NCBI RefSeq assembly: GCF_028829235.1
Contig: NZ_JAIWJY010000001.1
Span: 310,001 to 374,000, forward strand
Length of the DNA stretch: 64,000 bases
Direction: 5' to 3'
Source of the DNA: Tenacibaculum larymnensis
GTDB taxonomy: Bacteria > Bacteroidota > Bacteroidia > Flavobacteriales > Flavobacteriaceae
A program made the position numbers and the translations under genes. Below are positions 8,253 to 17,336 of the stretch, piece after piece; positions within the stretch are counted from its first letter, which is position 1, and every line of letters starts with the position of its first letter. Under the pieces are notes generated by a model. It had not been told where the DNA came from, ran no database searches, and worked only from the letters and a program-made list of their open reading frames with translations.

Positions 8253-9539
8253 ATGAAAAACTGGGCAGAAAATGTACAGTGGAGCCCATCTGCTGTTGCA
8301 TTTCCTCATTCGGAAAATGAAATTCAGCAACTTGTTTTAAAAGCTATTCGATTTAACCAAAAAATTCGAGTTATTGGTTCTGGACATTCTTTTACTTCTT
8401 TATGTAGTACTGATGAAATATTGGTGACTCTCGATAATTTTCAAGGACTCATTTCAATTAATAAAGAAAAAAATCAAGCCACTGTAAAAGCAGGAACGAA
8501 ACTTTCTTTATTAGGAGAACTTCTTTTTAAAGAAGGATTAGCCATGGAAAATATGGGCGATATTAACGTTCAGTCAATCGCAGGAGCTATAAGTACCGGA
8601 ACACATGGAACTGGTGTAAATCTTAAATCTATCAGTAACCAAGTTATTGGGTTAAAATTTGTGAATGGGAAAGGAGAAATTATTGAGTGCTCCACCACAA
8701 AAAATACAGAACTATTTAAAGCTACTCAGGTATCTTTAGGGTGCTTAGGAGTTATTACGGAAGTTACTTTACAGTGTGTACCTGCCTACAAACTAAAACT
8801 TCAAAACAAAAAAGAGAAGTTAAGCAATGTTTTAGCAACTTTAAATGAACGAAATTCCCAAAATAGAAATTTTGAGTTTTACTGGATTCCTTATACAAAT
8901 ACTGCCTGGACCAAAACTTCAAACATTGTTGAAGATTCTGAACCTGATAAAGTAAACTTTTTTAATTATTGGACTGAATATATACTTGAAAATCACGTTT
9001 TTAAGTTAATGTGTGAGTTTGCAAAAGTTTTTCCATCACAGAATAAAACAGTAGCTAACATTACTGCGGCCAGTATTAGCAATGTAAAAAAAGTATATCA
9101 CAGTCATAAAGTATATGCAACACAACGAATGGTAAAATTTCATGAAATGGAATACAATATTCCGGCAGAAACTTATCAAGATGTATTTAAAGATGTGCAG
9201 AAAATTGTCAATTCAAAGAAATTTAATATTCATTTTCCTATTGAAAATCGCTGGGTTAAAGGTGATGATATATACATGAGTCCTGCTTACAATAGAGATT
9301 CTGCTTATATCGCATGCCATGTATATAATAAAAAAGATAGCAGTGCTTATTTTGCTGCTTTAGAAGAAGTATTTAAAGCCTATGACGGAAGACCTCACTG
9401 GGGTAAAATGAATACGTTTAACACAAAAGAAATTGCAAAAGCATATCCAAAATTCACGGAGTTTATGACTTTCAGAAAAGAACATGATCCAGAAAACATA
9501 TTTATGAATCCGTATCTCCAAAAATTGTTAGGTATTTAA
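8253..9539 (+). CDS. FAD-linked oxidase, D-arabinono-1,4-lactone oxidase family
   Basis: The 428-residue protein has an N-terminal FAD_binding_4 domain with GSGHSFTSLCSTDEILVTL (about 43-61; the His of GSGHS is the usual flavin-linkage position) and GAISTGTHGTG (about 111-121). The C-terminal ALO domain ends with RPHWGKMNTF (about 384-393), a conserved substrate/flavin site in aldonolactone oxidases. Family members oxidise sugar lactones or alditols. The next gene starts 4 bp after the stop, so the two enzymes are almost certainly co-transcribed; the substrate is unknown. Confidence 0.85.
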   Translation: MKNWAENVQWSPSAVAFPHSENEIQQLVLKAIRFNQKIRVIGSGHSFTSLCSTDEILVTLDNFQGLISINKEKNQATVKAGTKLSLLGELLFKEGLAMENMGDINVQSIAGAISTGTHGTGVNLKSISNQVIGLKFVNGKGEIIECSTTKNTELFKATQVSLGCLGVITEVTLQCVPAYKLKLQNKKEKLSNVLATLNERNSQNRNFEFYWIPYTNTAWTKTSNIVEDSEPDKVNFFNYWTEYILENHVFKLMCEFAKVFPSQNKTVANITAASISNVKKVYHSHKVYATQRMVKFHEMEYNIPAETYQDVFKDVQKIVNSKKFNIHFPIENRWVKGDDIYMSPAYNRDSAYIACHVYNKKDSSAYFAALEEVFKAYDGRPHWGKMNTFNTKEIAKAYPKFTEFMTFRKEHDPENIFMNPYLQKLLGI

Positions 9540-9543
9540 TACT

Positions 9544-10722
9544 ATGGATGCTTATTTTAAAACCTTAAATAAAGAGCTAAAAAACTATCAACGAGCCATT
9601 CCTTGTTTGTTAGTAGATTTAGATATTTTAGATGAAAATATTGCAGAAGCGCTTTCTAATTTTAGAAAGGATGCTTCGCTCAGAATTGTAGTAAAATCAT
9701 TGCCTTCAGTTCAATTGATTGAATATATCTTACAAAAAACAAACTCAAATAAGCTGATGGTTTTTCATCAACCTTTTTTAACAGATTTAGCCTCTCAATT
9801 AGATAACAAAGCAGATGTTTTACTCGGTAAACCTATGCCGATAAAGACTGCAACATATTTTTATAACAACTTACCTCAAAAACACAACGGATTAAATCCG
9901 TACACACAAATTCAATGGTTAGTAGATACTACTAAAAGAATTGAAGAATACGTTAATTTAGCTAAAAAACTCAATCAAAAATTGCGATTGAGTATTGAAA
10001 TTGATGTTGGGTTACATCGTGGAGGTTTTTCTTCCGTAGAAACCTTAAAAAAAGGATTATCAATCATTGAAAACAATCAAGACTTTGTGAAGTTTTCAGG
10101 GTTTATGGGCTATGATCCTCATGTGGTAAAACTTCCAAAGATTATTCGTTCTCAAAAAAAAGCATCACATTTAGCAAATCAATTTTACGAGCAATGTAAA
10201 AAATTAATTAAAAATGATTTCCCAGAACTATGGAATAATAACTTAACCTTTAACGGAGCTGGAAGTCCTACCTTAAAATTGCATAAAGAACAAAATTCTC
10301 CAATAAACGATATTGCTATTGGTTCATGTTTTGTAAAACCTACAACGTTTGACATTCCTTCCTTAAAAAACTATAAACCAGCAGCATTTATAGCTACTCC
10401 TGTTTTAAAAACTTTTTCAAATACAACGCTTCCAGGTTTAGAAAAACTAAAACAATTTTTTACAAAAAAGTCAGCTTTTATTTACGGTGGATTTTGGAAA
10501 GCTGATTATTACTATCCAAAAGGCATAAAACAAAATAATTTATTTGGTGCATCTACCAATCAAACCATGATTAATATCCCGAAAAGTGAGTCTTTACAAG
10601 TAGATGATTTTGTGTTCTTAAGACCACACCAAAGTGAATTTGTTTTTTTACAATTCGGAGAAATTTTACCTATTAGAAACGGTAAAATTCAACAGCCTTG
10701 GCAATTATTAAATAATTTATGA
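9544..10722 (+). CDS. PLP-dependent DSD1/D-threonine aldolase-like enzyme (alanine racemase fold III)
   Basis: The 392-residue protein begins with IPCLLVDLDILDENI and VVKSLPS (about residues 19-33 and 49-55), where the Lys in VVKS aligns with the PLP-binding lysine of fold-type III enzymes. EIDVGLHRGGF (about 152-162) and FSGFMGYDPHV (about 178-188) follow. The C-terminal end (LRPHQSEFVFLQFGEILPIRNGKI) resembles the DSD1 metal-binding domain, which normally uses His and Cys; here HQSE lacks the usual Cys, so metal binding is uncertain. The enzyme acts on a D-amino acid or a beta-hydroxy amino acid. It is coupled with the FAD oxidase upstream. Confidence 0.8.
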   Translation: MDAYFKTLNKELKNYQRAIPCLLVDLDILDENIAEALSNFRKDASLRIVVKSLPSVQLIEYILQKTNSNKLMVFHQPFLTDLASQLDNKADVLLGKPMPIKTATYFYNNLPQKHNGLNPYTQIQWLVDTTKRIEEYVNLAKKLNQKLRLSIEIDVGLHRGGFSSVETLKKGLSIIENNQDFVKFSGFMGYDPHVVKLPKIIRSQKKASHLANQFYEQCKKLIKNDFPELWNNNLTFNGAGSPTLKLHKEQNSPINDIAIGSCFVKPTTFDIPSLKNYKPAAFIATPVLKTFSNTTLPGLEKLKQFFTKKSAFIYGGFWKADYYYPKGIKQNNLFGASTNQTMINIPKSESLQVDDFVFLRPHQSEFVFLQFGEILPIRNGKIQQPWQLLNNL

Positions 10723-10776
10723 TTGTATTTGTAATGTTTATTGTTTTTTGTCGACTACCTTCAAAATCTACAAACA

Positions 10777-11232
10777 ATGAAAAACTTTTTTACACTACTT
10801 TTAATAGTAGTTTCTACTGCGTTATATGCTCAAAAAACAGATTATAATACCAAAAAAGGCTACGTAGCCGAAGGGTACGATGTTGTTTCTTACTTTACAA
10901 ATGATGAACCCGTAGAAGGAAAAAAGAAGTTTCAAACAACATATGACGGAGCAAAATTCAAGTTTTCCTCAGAAAAAAACTTATCCCTATTTAAAGAAAA
11001 TCCAACAAAATACATTCCTCAATATGGAGGGTATTGTGCGTACGCTGTAGCTGCTAAGAAAACAAAAATGTACATTGACGCTGAGTCCTATGAAATTAGA
11101 GATGGTAAACTATACCTTTTTTATAGTTCTTGGATTTCTAGTAAACTTGATGATTGGAAAAATGGTGATACTAAAAAGTTACAAGCTCAGGGTGATATAA
11201 ACTGGGAGGAACTAAAACATAAAAAAGATTAA
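10777..11232 (+). CDS. Secreted YHS-domain protein 1
   Basis: I chose the ATG at 10777 because it opens a clean signal peptide (MKNFFTLLLIVVSTALYAQ); the TTG 36 bp upstream would put a hydrophilic extension before it. The mature protein (about 130 residues) contains a YHS-type fold: AEGYDVVSYF near 30-39, a FSSEKNLSLFKENPTKYIPQYGGYCA segment near 65-90 and DGKLYLFYS. YHS domains occur in copper/heavy-metal proteins, but the Tyr-His-Ser residues are not literally conserved here. A paralogue follows after 1 bp. The role is unknown; it is probably periplasmic. Confidence 0.82.
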   Translation: MKNFFTLLLIVVSTALYAQKTDYNTKKGYVAEGYDVVSYFTNDEPVEGKKKFQTTYDGAKFKFSSEKNLSLFKENPTKYIPQYGGYCAYAVAAKKTKMYIDAESYEIRDGKLYLFYSSWISSKLDDWKNGDTKKLQAQGDINWEELKHKKD

Positions 11233-11233
11233 C

Positions 11234-11668
11234 ATGAAACATTTTTTCATCTTCTTTCTGTTTTTTTCAAGTATTGTCTTCTCACAAGAATACAATACTA
11301 AAAACGGAGTAATCGCTAAAGGCTATGATGTGGTAAGTTATTTTAATCATAAAGCCGAAAAAGGAAATAAAAAATTTACGACTAAATATAATAACGTTTC
11401 CTTTCGTTTTTCATCAAAAGAAAATTTAACCACTTTCCTTAAAAATCCTGAAAAATACAATCCTCAATATGGTGGATATTGTGCTTATGCCATTGGTAAA
11501 ACAGGTGAAAAGGTGGATATTGATCCGAAAACTTTTGAAATACGAGATGGTAAATTGTATTTATTTTATAACTCTTGGGTAACCAATACTTTAAAAATGT
11601 GGTTAAAAGAAAACCCTGAAGAGCTCAAAAAACAAGCAGATGTTAATTGGAAAAAATTGAATCGTTAG
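11234..11668 (+). CDS. Secreted YHS-domain protein 2 (tandem paralogue)
   Basis: The 144-residue product has a signal peptide ending FSSIVFSQ and the same domain as its neighbour: AKGYDVVSYF, a FRFSSKENLTTFLKNPEKYNPQYGGYCAYAIG block and IRDGKLYLFYNSW. Its ATG starts 1 bp after the stop of the first copy, so the pair is an operon produced by tandem duplication. Divergence is moderate, which suggests an old duplication. An intrinsic terminator ends the unit. Confidence 0.82.
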   Translation: MKHFFIFFLFFSSIVFSQEYNTKNGVIAKGYDVVSYFNHKAEKGNKKFTTKYNNVSFRFSSKENLTTFLKNPEKYNPQYGGYCAYAIGKTGEKVDIDPKTFEIRDGKLYLFYNSWVTNTLKMWLKENPEELKKQADVNWKKLNR

Positions 11669-11700
11669 TTTAGATTTAATAGTTGCGGGGGCGACTTCTA

Positions 11701-11729
11701 AAAGGGCTGATAATTTCAGCTCTTTTTTT
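11701..11729 (+). terminator. Intrinsic terminator after YHS pair
   Basis: The hairpin AAAGGGCTGA-TAAT-TTCAGCTCTTTT (one G-T pair) is followed by a run of seven T residues. Confidence 0.75.
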
Positions 11730-11753
11730 ATACTTATCGTTTCTTTTTATTCT

Positions 11754-11761
11754 TATTTTTG
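11754..11761 (+). promoter_or_regulatory. Bacteroidetes -7 promoter element for glpD
   Basis: TATTTTTG fits TAnnTTTG and lies 18 bp upstream of the glpD ATG, just past the preceding terminator. No convincing -33 TTG. Confidence 0.4.
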
Positions 11762-11779
11762 GTTGATAAAAACAGCTCT

Positions 11780-13426
11780 ATGAATAATTTCTCTTCTTTC
11801 AATAGAAAAAACATTCAACAAGAATTACAAACTACCGAATTTGATATTCTAGTAATTGGTGGCGGTATTACTGGTGCAGGTATTGCTTTAGATGCAGCAT
11901 CACGCGGAATGAAAGTCGCTTTAATTGAAAAAAACGACTTTGCTTCGGGTACTTCGAGTAAATCTACCAAATTAATTCATGGAGGTTTACGCTACTTAAA
12001 GCAGTTTGATTTTTGGTTGGTAAAAGAAGTGGGTACCGAACGTGCTATTGTTCATAAACTAGCACCACATTTGGTAATTCCTGAAAAAATGATTTTACCG
12101 TTAATTGAAGGTGGAACTTACGGTTCTTGGTTAACATCTATTGGACTTAAAGTTTATGATGTTTTAGCTTCTGTTGAAGGAGACGATAAACGTAAAATGC
12201 TTGATAAAAAAGAAGCCTTAGAAAAAGAGCCTTTGTTACCAGAGAATATTTTAAATGGTGCTGGTTTTTATGCTGAATATCGTACTGATGATGCACGTTT
12301 AACTATAGAAGTTTTAAAAACAGCAAGTCAATACGATGCTCAAATACTTAACTACACACGTGCAGATGAGTTTATCTATGAAAATAAACGTGTGATAGGT
12401 GCTAAAGTAACAGATACTTTTACTGATGAAAGTTATGATATCAAAGCTAAATATGTAGTAAATGCAGCGGGGCCATGGGTAGATGAATTACGTCAGATAA
12501 ACAATTCAAAAATTGGAAAGCGTTTGCATTTAACCAAAGGAGTTCACCTAGTTGTTCCGCATGAAAAATTACCAGTAAAACAATCTGTGTATTTCGATAT
12601 TCCTGATGGCCGTATGATGTTTGCTATTCCTCGTGGAAAAGTAACTTATTTTGGAACTACCGATACCAATTATCAACAAGATAAAGACACCGTTGAAACC
12701 TCAATGGTTGATGCTTTATATTTAATTGAAGCAGTAAATAACATGTTTCCAGATATTCAATTAACTATTGATGATATTCAGTCTTCATGGGCAGGATTAC
12801 GTCCGTTAATTCACGAAGAAGGAAAATCAGCTTCAGAATTATCTAGAAAAGATGAAATTTTTGTATCAGATACCAAGTTAATTTCAATTGCTGGAGGAAA
12901 ATTAACAGGTTACAGAAAAATGGCAGAACGTATCGTGGATATTGTTGCTAAAAAAATGAAACGTCGTTTTGACGTTGAATTTGATTCAATTCAAACTGAA
13001 GAAATCGTTTTATCAGGAGGACCTTTTCAAAATTATAAATCGGTAAAATTATATATAAATCAAATTTATAAACGCATAAAACCATTTGGCTTTTCTGAAA
13101 AAGATGCCAGTTATTTAGTACATAACTATGGTAAACAAACAGAACTTATTTTAGATAAGTTTGATGAGTTAAATGAAGAAAATATACAAGAGCGTTTGTT
13201 AAAAGCTGAGGTGTGGTTTACTATAAAACATGAAATGACCTGTACTCCTACCGACTTTTTTATGCGAAGAACTGGTCGTTTGTTTTTTGATAAACCTAGC
13301 GTTGACCTTTATAAAAACCTTGTTATTCAAGAATTTACAAACCGTTTTAAGTGGGATAAAAATACAACTTTAAAGCACCAACAAGAATTAGACAAGAAAA
13401 TAGATTTAGCCATAAATTTTAACTAG
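11780..13426 (+). CDS. glpD: Glycerol-3-phosphate dehydrogenase, FAD-dependent
   Basis: Counting from the ATG at 11780 (548 residues; a TTG 21 bp upstream is less likely because it precedes the family's usual N terminus). The FAD-binding GGGITGAGIALDAASRGMKVALIE stretch is near residues 29-52 and KLIHGGLRYLKQFDFWLVKE near 70-90, followed by DARLTIEVLK and a C-terminal DAO_C helical domain. The enzyme oxidises glycerol-3-phosphate to dihydroxyacetone phosphate at the inner membrane and feeds electrons to menaquinone. The biosynthetic counterpart gpsA is also in this window. Single-gene unit. Confidence 0.94.
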   Translation: MNNFSSFNRKNIQQELQTTEFDILVIGGGITGAGIALDAASRGMKVALIEKNDFASGTSSKSTKLIHGGLRYLKQFDFWLVKEVGTERAIVHKLAPHLVIPEKMILPLIEGGTYGSWLTSIGLKVYDVLASVEGDDKRKMLDKKEALEKEPLLPENILNGAGFYAEYRTDDARLTIEVLKTASQYDAQILNYTRADEFIYENKRVIGAKVTDTFTDESYDIKAKYVVNAAGPWVDELRQINNSKIGKRLHLTKGVHLVVPHEKLPVKQSVYFDIPDGRMMFAIPRGKVTYFGTTDTNYQQDKDTVETSMVDALYLIEAVNNMFPDIQLTIDDIQSSWAGLRPLIHEEGKSASELSRKDEIFVSDTKLISIAGGKLTGYRKMAERIVDIVAKKMKRRFDVEFDSIQTEEIVLSGGPFQNYKSVKLYINQIYKRIKPFGFSEKDASYLVHNYGKQTELILDKFDELNEENIQERLLKAEVWFTIKHEMTCTPTDFFMRRTGRLFFDKPSVDLYKNLVIQEFTNRFKWDKNTTLKHQQELDKKIDLAINFN

Positions 13427-13519
13427 TTTCTTATACGTAAAATTAAACGAGTATCATATCTTTGGCGACTGCTAAAATTGGCTACGTAAAAGGTTTGTAC
13501 AATTAATTTTTTAAGTAAT

Positions 13520-14011
13520 ATGAAACAACTAGTACTTGTATTTTTTCTATTAACCACTCTTATAGCAAAAAGTCAAACTAATATTATTTCTAATTCAGAT
13601 TTTGACAATATTAAAATAAATAATATTGCTTTAACTGAAATAAAAAAGACCTTTGGTAAACAAGCAAAAGTAGAATCTTTATTAGGTGCAACTACTTCTT
13701 ATGAAGATAATGGCTTTTACTATTATTTTAGATTTAATGGGTTAAAACTTGATTTTTCTACTTCAGGTAGAAAGCCTTATATTGAATCTTTAGATATTCT
13801 AAATAGTGAAGCTACCTTTACAATTAAAGGGATTACAGTAACTATAGGAGATCCTATTAGTAAACTAGGTGAAGTTGCCTTAAGTACTGGTAGAAACGGA
13901 TCTAAAAGTATTTTATATGCTGAATGTGATAGTTGTGATGTTTTTATTAATATCGCTTTTGATCAAGCAACTAAAAAAATTACAAAAATCAATTATTTCG
14001 ATATGTCGTAA
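13520..14011 (+). CDS. Secreted protein of unknown function
   Basis: The 163-residue product has a clear signal peptide (MKQLVLVFFLLTTLIAKSQ) and a mature part rich in beta strands, with two closely spaced cysteines (AECDSCDV near 137-144). I recognise no domain. The KKTFG/ITVTIGDPISKLG pattern recalls small secreted flavobacterial proteins that may fold like beta-lactamase-inhibitor-type repeats, but this is weak. A TATCTTTG promoter box lies 56 bp upstream (13457-13464) and a terminator follows. Confidence 0.6.
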   Translation: MKQLVLVFFLLTTLIAKSQTNIISNSDFDNIKINNIALTEIKKTFGKQAKVESLLGATTSYEDNGFYYYFRFNGLKLDFSTSGRKPYIESLDILNSEATFTIKGITVTIGDPISKLGEVALSTGRNGSKSILYAECDSCDVFINIAFDQATKKITKINYFDMS

Positions 14012-14031
14012 TTGATTTAAAAAATCATACT

Positions 14032-14066
14032 AAAAAGCCCATAAACTGAGTTTATGGGCTTTTTTA
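14032..14066. terminator. Bidirectional intrinsic terminator
   Basis: A long perfect stem (AAAAAGCCCATAAACT with its complement, loop GAG) lies between the convergent secreted-protein gene and the MFS gene, flanked by A and T tracts. Confidence 0.85.
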
Positions 14067-14085
14067 TATCTGTATAGTTGCCTTA

Positions 14086-15354
14086 TTATTCTTCCTTCTC
14101 GTGTTCTTCTAAATCTTTAGTTAGGTCTAATTTTCGAAGCGTTGGGTTTACAATTCCTGTTGTAACAACTGTAATTAAGGTCATAGTTCCACCAAAAACT
14201 ACTGCTGTTACTGTTCCCATTAATTTTGCTGTTACACCGCTTTCAAAAGCTCCTAATTCGTTAGAAGAACCAACAAACATAGAGTTTACTGAAGCTACTC
14301 TACCGCGCATATGATCGGGTGTTTTTAATTGTAAAATAGTTTGACGAATTACCATCGAAACTCCATCGGTTACACCGCTAAAGAATAGAGCTACAATAGA
14401 AATCCAAAAAATGGTTGATAAACCAAATACTATAATACAAATTCCGAAGCCAAATATAGCCGCTAAAAGCTTCATTCCTGCATTTCTGCTAATAGGTATA
14501 TAAGCAGTCACTAACATTGTTAAAAAGGCTCCTATAGCTGGTGCTGCACGCAATGCACCAAAACCTTCTGGTCCTACTTTTAATATATCTTGAGCATATA
14601 CTGGTAATAATGCTACCGCTCCACCAAACAGCACCGAAATCATGTCTAAGGTTAGTGCTCCTAAAATAGCTTTTGTCTTATACACAAAGCGTACTCCTTC
14701 TTTTAAACTTTTCATTACTGGTTCACCAATCTTAGGATTTAAAATTGGTTTCTTTTTAATGAAAAATACTGTTAGAAATGATACTGATACTAATCCGAAG
14801 ACAATGCATAACGACCAATGTACTCCAATCCATGAAATAGTTAACCCTGCAAAAGCAGGTCCTAGTACAGAAGCAATTTGCCATGTTGAACTACTCCAAG
14901 TAGCTGCGTTTGGATATAGTTTTTTAGGTACTATTAAAGCTATTAATGAAAAAATAGTAGGTCCGAAAAACGAACGTAATAATCCGCCAAAAAATACCAA
15001 AGCATAAATAGCGTAAAGTACAGTGTTTTTATTCCAGCCTTCAATAAAACTAGGCAATGTTAAAAAGAACAGTCCCAAACTAATCAATGAAAATAAACCA
15101 ATACACAAGGCTAATAGATTTCTCTTTTCTTTTTGATCTACAATATGACCTGCAAATAATGCCATGGATACTGCTGGAATTACTTCCATTAAACCTATGA
15201 TTCCTAACGATAATGGATTTTTAGTAATACTGTATACTTGCCATTCGATAATAATGAATTGCATTGACCATGCAAATACTAAGGCAAAGCGTACTAAAAG
15301 AAAAATATTAAACTCTTTGATTCTTAGGGATGCGTAGGGGTCTTTTTTCTCCAT
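14086..15354 (-). CDS. Major facilitator superfamily exporter
   Basis: The 422-residue integral membrane protein has about 12 predicted helices and the MFS loop motif between helices 2 and 3 (GHIVDQKEKRNLL, about residues 69-81). SLGIIGLMEVIPAVSMALFAG and the second-half DHMRGRVASVNSMFVG (motif-A-like, about 350-365) fit the MFS_3/EntS subgroup of drug or siderophore exporters. The C-terminal tail is acidic (DLEEHEKEE). It lies 3 bp downstream of the ACT-domain gene and is co-transcribed with it. The substrate cannot be predicted. Confidence 0.85.
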   Translation of the reverse strand: MEKKDPYASLRIKEFNIFLLVRFALVFAWSMQFIIIEWQVYSITKNPLSLGIIGLMEVIPAVSMALFAGHIVDQKEKRNLLALCIGLFSLISLGLFFLTLPSFIEGWNKNTVLYAIYALVFFGGLLRSFFGPTIFSLIALIVPKKLYPNAATWSSSTWQIASVLGPAFAGLTISWIGVHWSLCIVFGLVSVSFLTVFFIKKKPILNPKIGEPVMKSLKEGVRFVYKTKAILGALTLDMISVLFGGAVALLPVYAQDILKVGPEGFGALRAAPAIGAFLTMLVTAYIPISRNAGMKLLAAIFGFGICIIVFGLSTIFWISIVALFFSGVTDGVSMVIRQTILQLKTPDHMRGRVASVNSMFVGSSNELGAFESGVTAKLMGTVTAVVFGGTMTLITVVTTGIVNPTLRKLDLTKDLEEHEKEE

Positions 15355-15357
15355 AAA

Positions 15358-16017
15358 TTAATTTAATTTCAAGTCCATTAAAATGGCAAATGTTTCATTA
15401 ACATCTCTTTCTTTTACCACTATGGTCATTTCGTGTGTCGTAGAAATTACTTCTTGTACAGCAATATTTGCCCAAGCAAATTGCTTTAAAATAAAGTAAT
15501 AAATACCTGATTGATCTAGATTTCCTTTTGGAAGTTTTATGGTTATAGAAGCTAAGTCATTCACATTATTTATTAAAGCTTCTTTCTTAAAAATTTCTTC
15601 AACAAAAGGTTTTAAGTTTTTACTTGTAACAATATTTGTTTCAAAAATACCTTGAGAAACCGTTAAAAAATAATCTTTACTATCTGCAGATTTACTTAAA
15701 ATTTTAGCAATTTCTTTTAATAACGACGTAGTGTTTTTAAAAGTAAAATCGCACAAATCTGAGCGTACAATTACATCTCCCAAATTCAATGCAAGTCGTT
15801 TTATATTTTTACGAACTCTTAATTCATTTGCTGGAGATAACCTATTAATAGCCATCATAACTGCACCAACTTTTACCTCTTTTTTTAACAGTTTAGAAAC
15901 TTCTGGTAAAATTTCTCTTGCTAACGATGATACATTAATTAACTTCTCATTTAGAGCTTCTTCTATAAAAGGAGTTTTTCTGATGGTGATTTCAACAGCT
16001 TCTTGAATTGTTTTCAT
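15358..16017 (-). CDS. ACT-domain protein related to aspartate kinase regulatory region
   Basis: The 219-residue protein lacks any kinase domain. An N-terminal helical part (TIQEAVEITIRKTPFIEEALNEK; SSLAREILPEV) precedes two ACT-like beta-alpha-beta units, with the clearest in the C-terminal 70 residues (ASITIKLPKGNLDQSG, then AWANIAVQEVISTTHEMTIVV). Homologues in Flavobacteriaceae are often labelled aspartate kinase because of this similarity. A role as amino-acid-binding regulator is inferred. The downstream MFS gene overlaps its expression unit (3-bp gap), which hints that the pair handles amino-acid efflux. Confidence 0.7.
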   Translation of the reverse strand: MKTIQEAVEITIRKTPFIEEALNEKLINVSSLAREILPEVSKLLKKEVKVGAVMMAINRLSPANELRVRKNIKRLALNLGDVIVRSDLCDFTFKNTTSLLKEIAKILSKSADSKDYFLTVSQGIFETNIVTSKNLKPFVEEIFKKEALINNVNDLASITIKLPKGNLDQSGIYYFILKQFAWANIAVQEVISTTHEMTIVVKERDVNETFAILMDLKLN

Positions 16018-16199
16018 GTTTGTTTAGTTTTAAACTAAAAGTAACAAAAATACAATTAATAGTGAATTTATACTATATTTTTAATTTGTAATATATTTAA
16101 TTAAAATCTTTGTTAATCAGATTTTTAAACTAAATTTGTCAATATTGTATCTTGTTACAAGACCTATACACAACTCAATTATAGAAGCGATTGATGGGG

Positions 16200-16223
16200 C
16201 TTCTTAATTTTTATTAAGAAGGA
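16200..16223 (-). terminator. Possible gpsA terminator hairpin
   Basis: CTTCTTAA-TTTTTA-TTAAGAAG forms an 8-bp stem 22 bp beyond the gpsA stop. The T tract on the minus strand is poor, so function is uncertain. Confidence 0.35.
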
Positions 16224-16245
16224 TTATTTGTACAAATGCAAACAA

Positions 16246-17241
16246 CTAATCTAATCTATTTGTTAACTTTAAAAACTCATCTTTCGCTTCTTTCTTGTCG
16301 TATAAAACGTTATAAACAGCGTCGATTATAGGAGTTTTAGCTTTATTTTTTTGATTAATTTTATATGCACTTTTTGTTGCGTAGTATCCTTCAGCAACCA
16401 TACTCATTTCTAACATAGCAGATTTTACAGTGTAGCCTTTTCCTATCATGTTTCCAAACATTCTATTTCTACTAAATGTTGAATATCCAGTAACTAATAA
16501 ATCACCCAAATATGCTGAATTATTAATATTTCGCTTCATTTTATGAATCTTTTTAATAAAGCGTTTCATTTCACGAATACCATTACTCATTAATACCGCT
16601 TGAAAGTTATCTCCATAACCTAAACCATGAGCAATTCCTGCTGCTATGGCATAAATATTTTTCAACATTGCTGCATATTCAGTACCAATAATATCATCTG
16701 AAATTTTGGTTTTAATATAACGTCCTGCTATAGCTTTGCTAAGCTTTTTTGCCTTTTTTTCATCTTGACAAGCCAGTGTTAAATACGATAAACGTTCCAT
16801 TGCTACTTCTTCTGCGTGGCATGGTCCTGATATTACTCCAATATTTTCATATGGTATATTATATAGTGAATGAAAATGTTCTCCAACAATTAATCCTGAT
16901 TCTGGAACAATTCCTTTAATAGCAGAAAAAATAACTTTATTCTCTAAAGATGTTGTTAGTTTTTCTAATTCTGCGTTTAAAAAAGCTGAAGGAATAGCAA
17001 AAATTAACACATCGTAATTTTCAATAATATGGTTTATATCTTCAGACAAATCTAATTGTTCTGGGTGTAATTCTGCAGAACTTAAATAACTAGGATTATG
17101 TTTGTTACGTTTAATATGTTCAATAGCATAAATGCTGCGCATATACCAACCAATAGTTTCTAAGTTTTCAGATAACATTTTAACAATAGCTGTTGCCCAA
17201 CTTCCACCTCCTAAAACGGCTATTCTAGTTTGATTGCTCAT
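16246..17241 (-). CDS. gpsA: NAD(P)-dependent glycerol-3-phosphate dehydrogenase
   Basis: The 331-residue cytosolic enzyme shows the nucleotide-binding GGGSWATAIVKML (about 10-22), the conserved IFSAIKGIVPESG segment (about 104-116), GPCHAEEV (about 139-146) and the catalytic lysine region GTEYAAMLKNIYAIAAGIAHGLGYGDNFQA (about 186-215). It reduces dihydroxyacetone phosphate to sn-glycerol-3-phosphate for phospholipid synthesis. Length is standard. It stands alone, divergent from dut. Confidence 0.95.
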   Translation of the reverse strand: MSNQTRIAVLGGGSWATAIVKMLSENLETIGWYMRSIYAIEHIKRNKHNPSYLSSAELHPEQLDLSEDINHIIENYDVLIFAIPSAFLNAELEKLTTSLENKVIFSAIKGIVPESGLIVGEHFHSLYNIPYENIGVISGPCHAEEVAMERLSYLTLACQDEKKAKKLSKAIAGRYIKTKISDDIIGTEYAAMLKNIYAIAAGIAHGLGYGDNFQAVLMSNGIREMKRFIKKIHKMKRNINNSAYLGDLLVTGYSTFSRNRMFGNMIGKGYTVKSAMLEMSMVAEGYYATKSAYKINQKNKAKTPIIDAVYNVLYDKKEAKDEFLKLTNRLD

Positions 17242-17307
17242 AAGTAGTATTTGTTTGTATTACAAAATTAAGAAATCTATAAACGACTCTCTAAACTTAA
17301 AGGTTAT

Positions 17308-17315
17308 TATATTTG
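17308..17315 (+). promoter_or_regulatory. Bacteroidetes -7 promoter element for dut
   Basis: TATATTTG is a perfect TAnnTTTG box 21 bp upstream of the dut ATG; no good -33 TTG at 19-21 bp. Confidence 0.5.
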
Positions 17316-17336
17316 AAAATTGAAAATCAAGAACAC

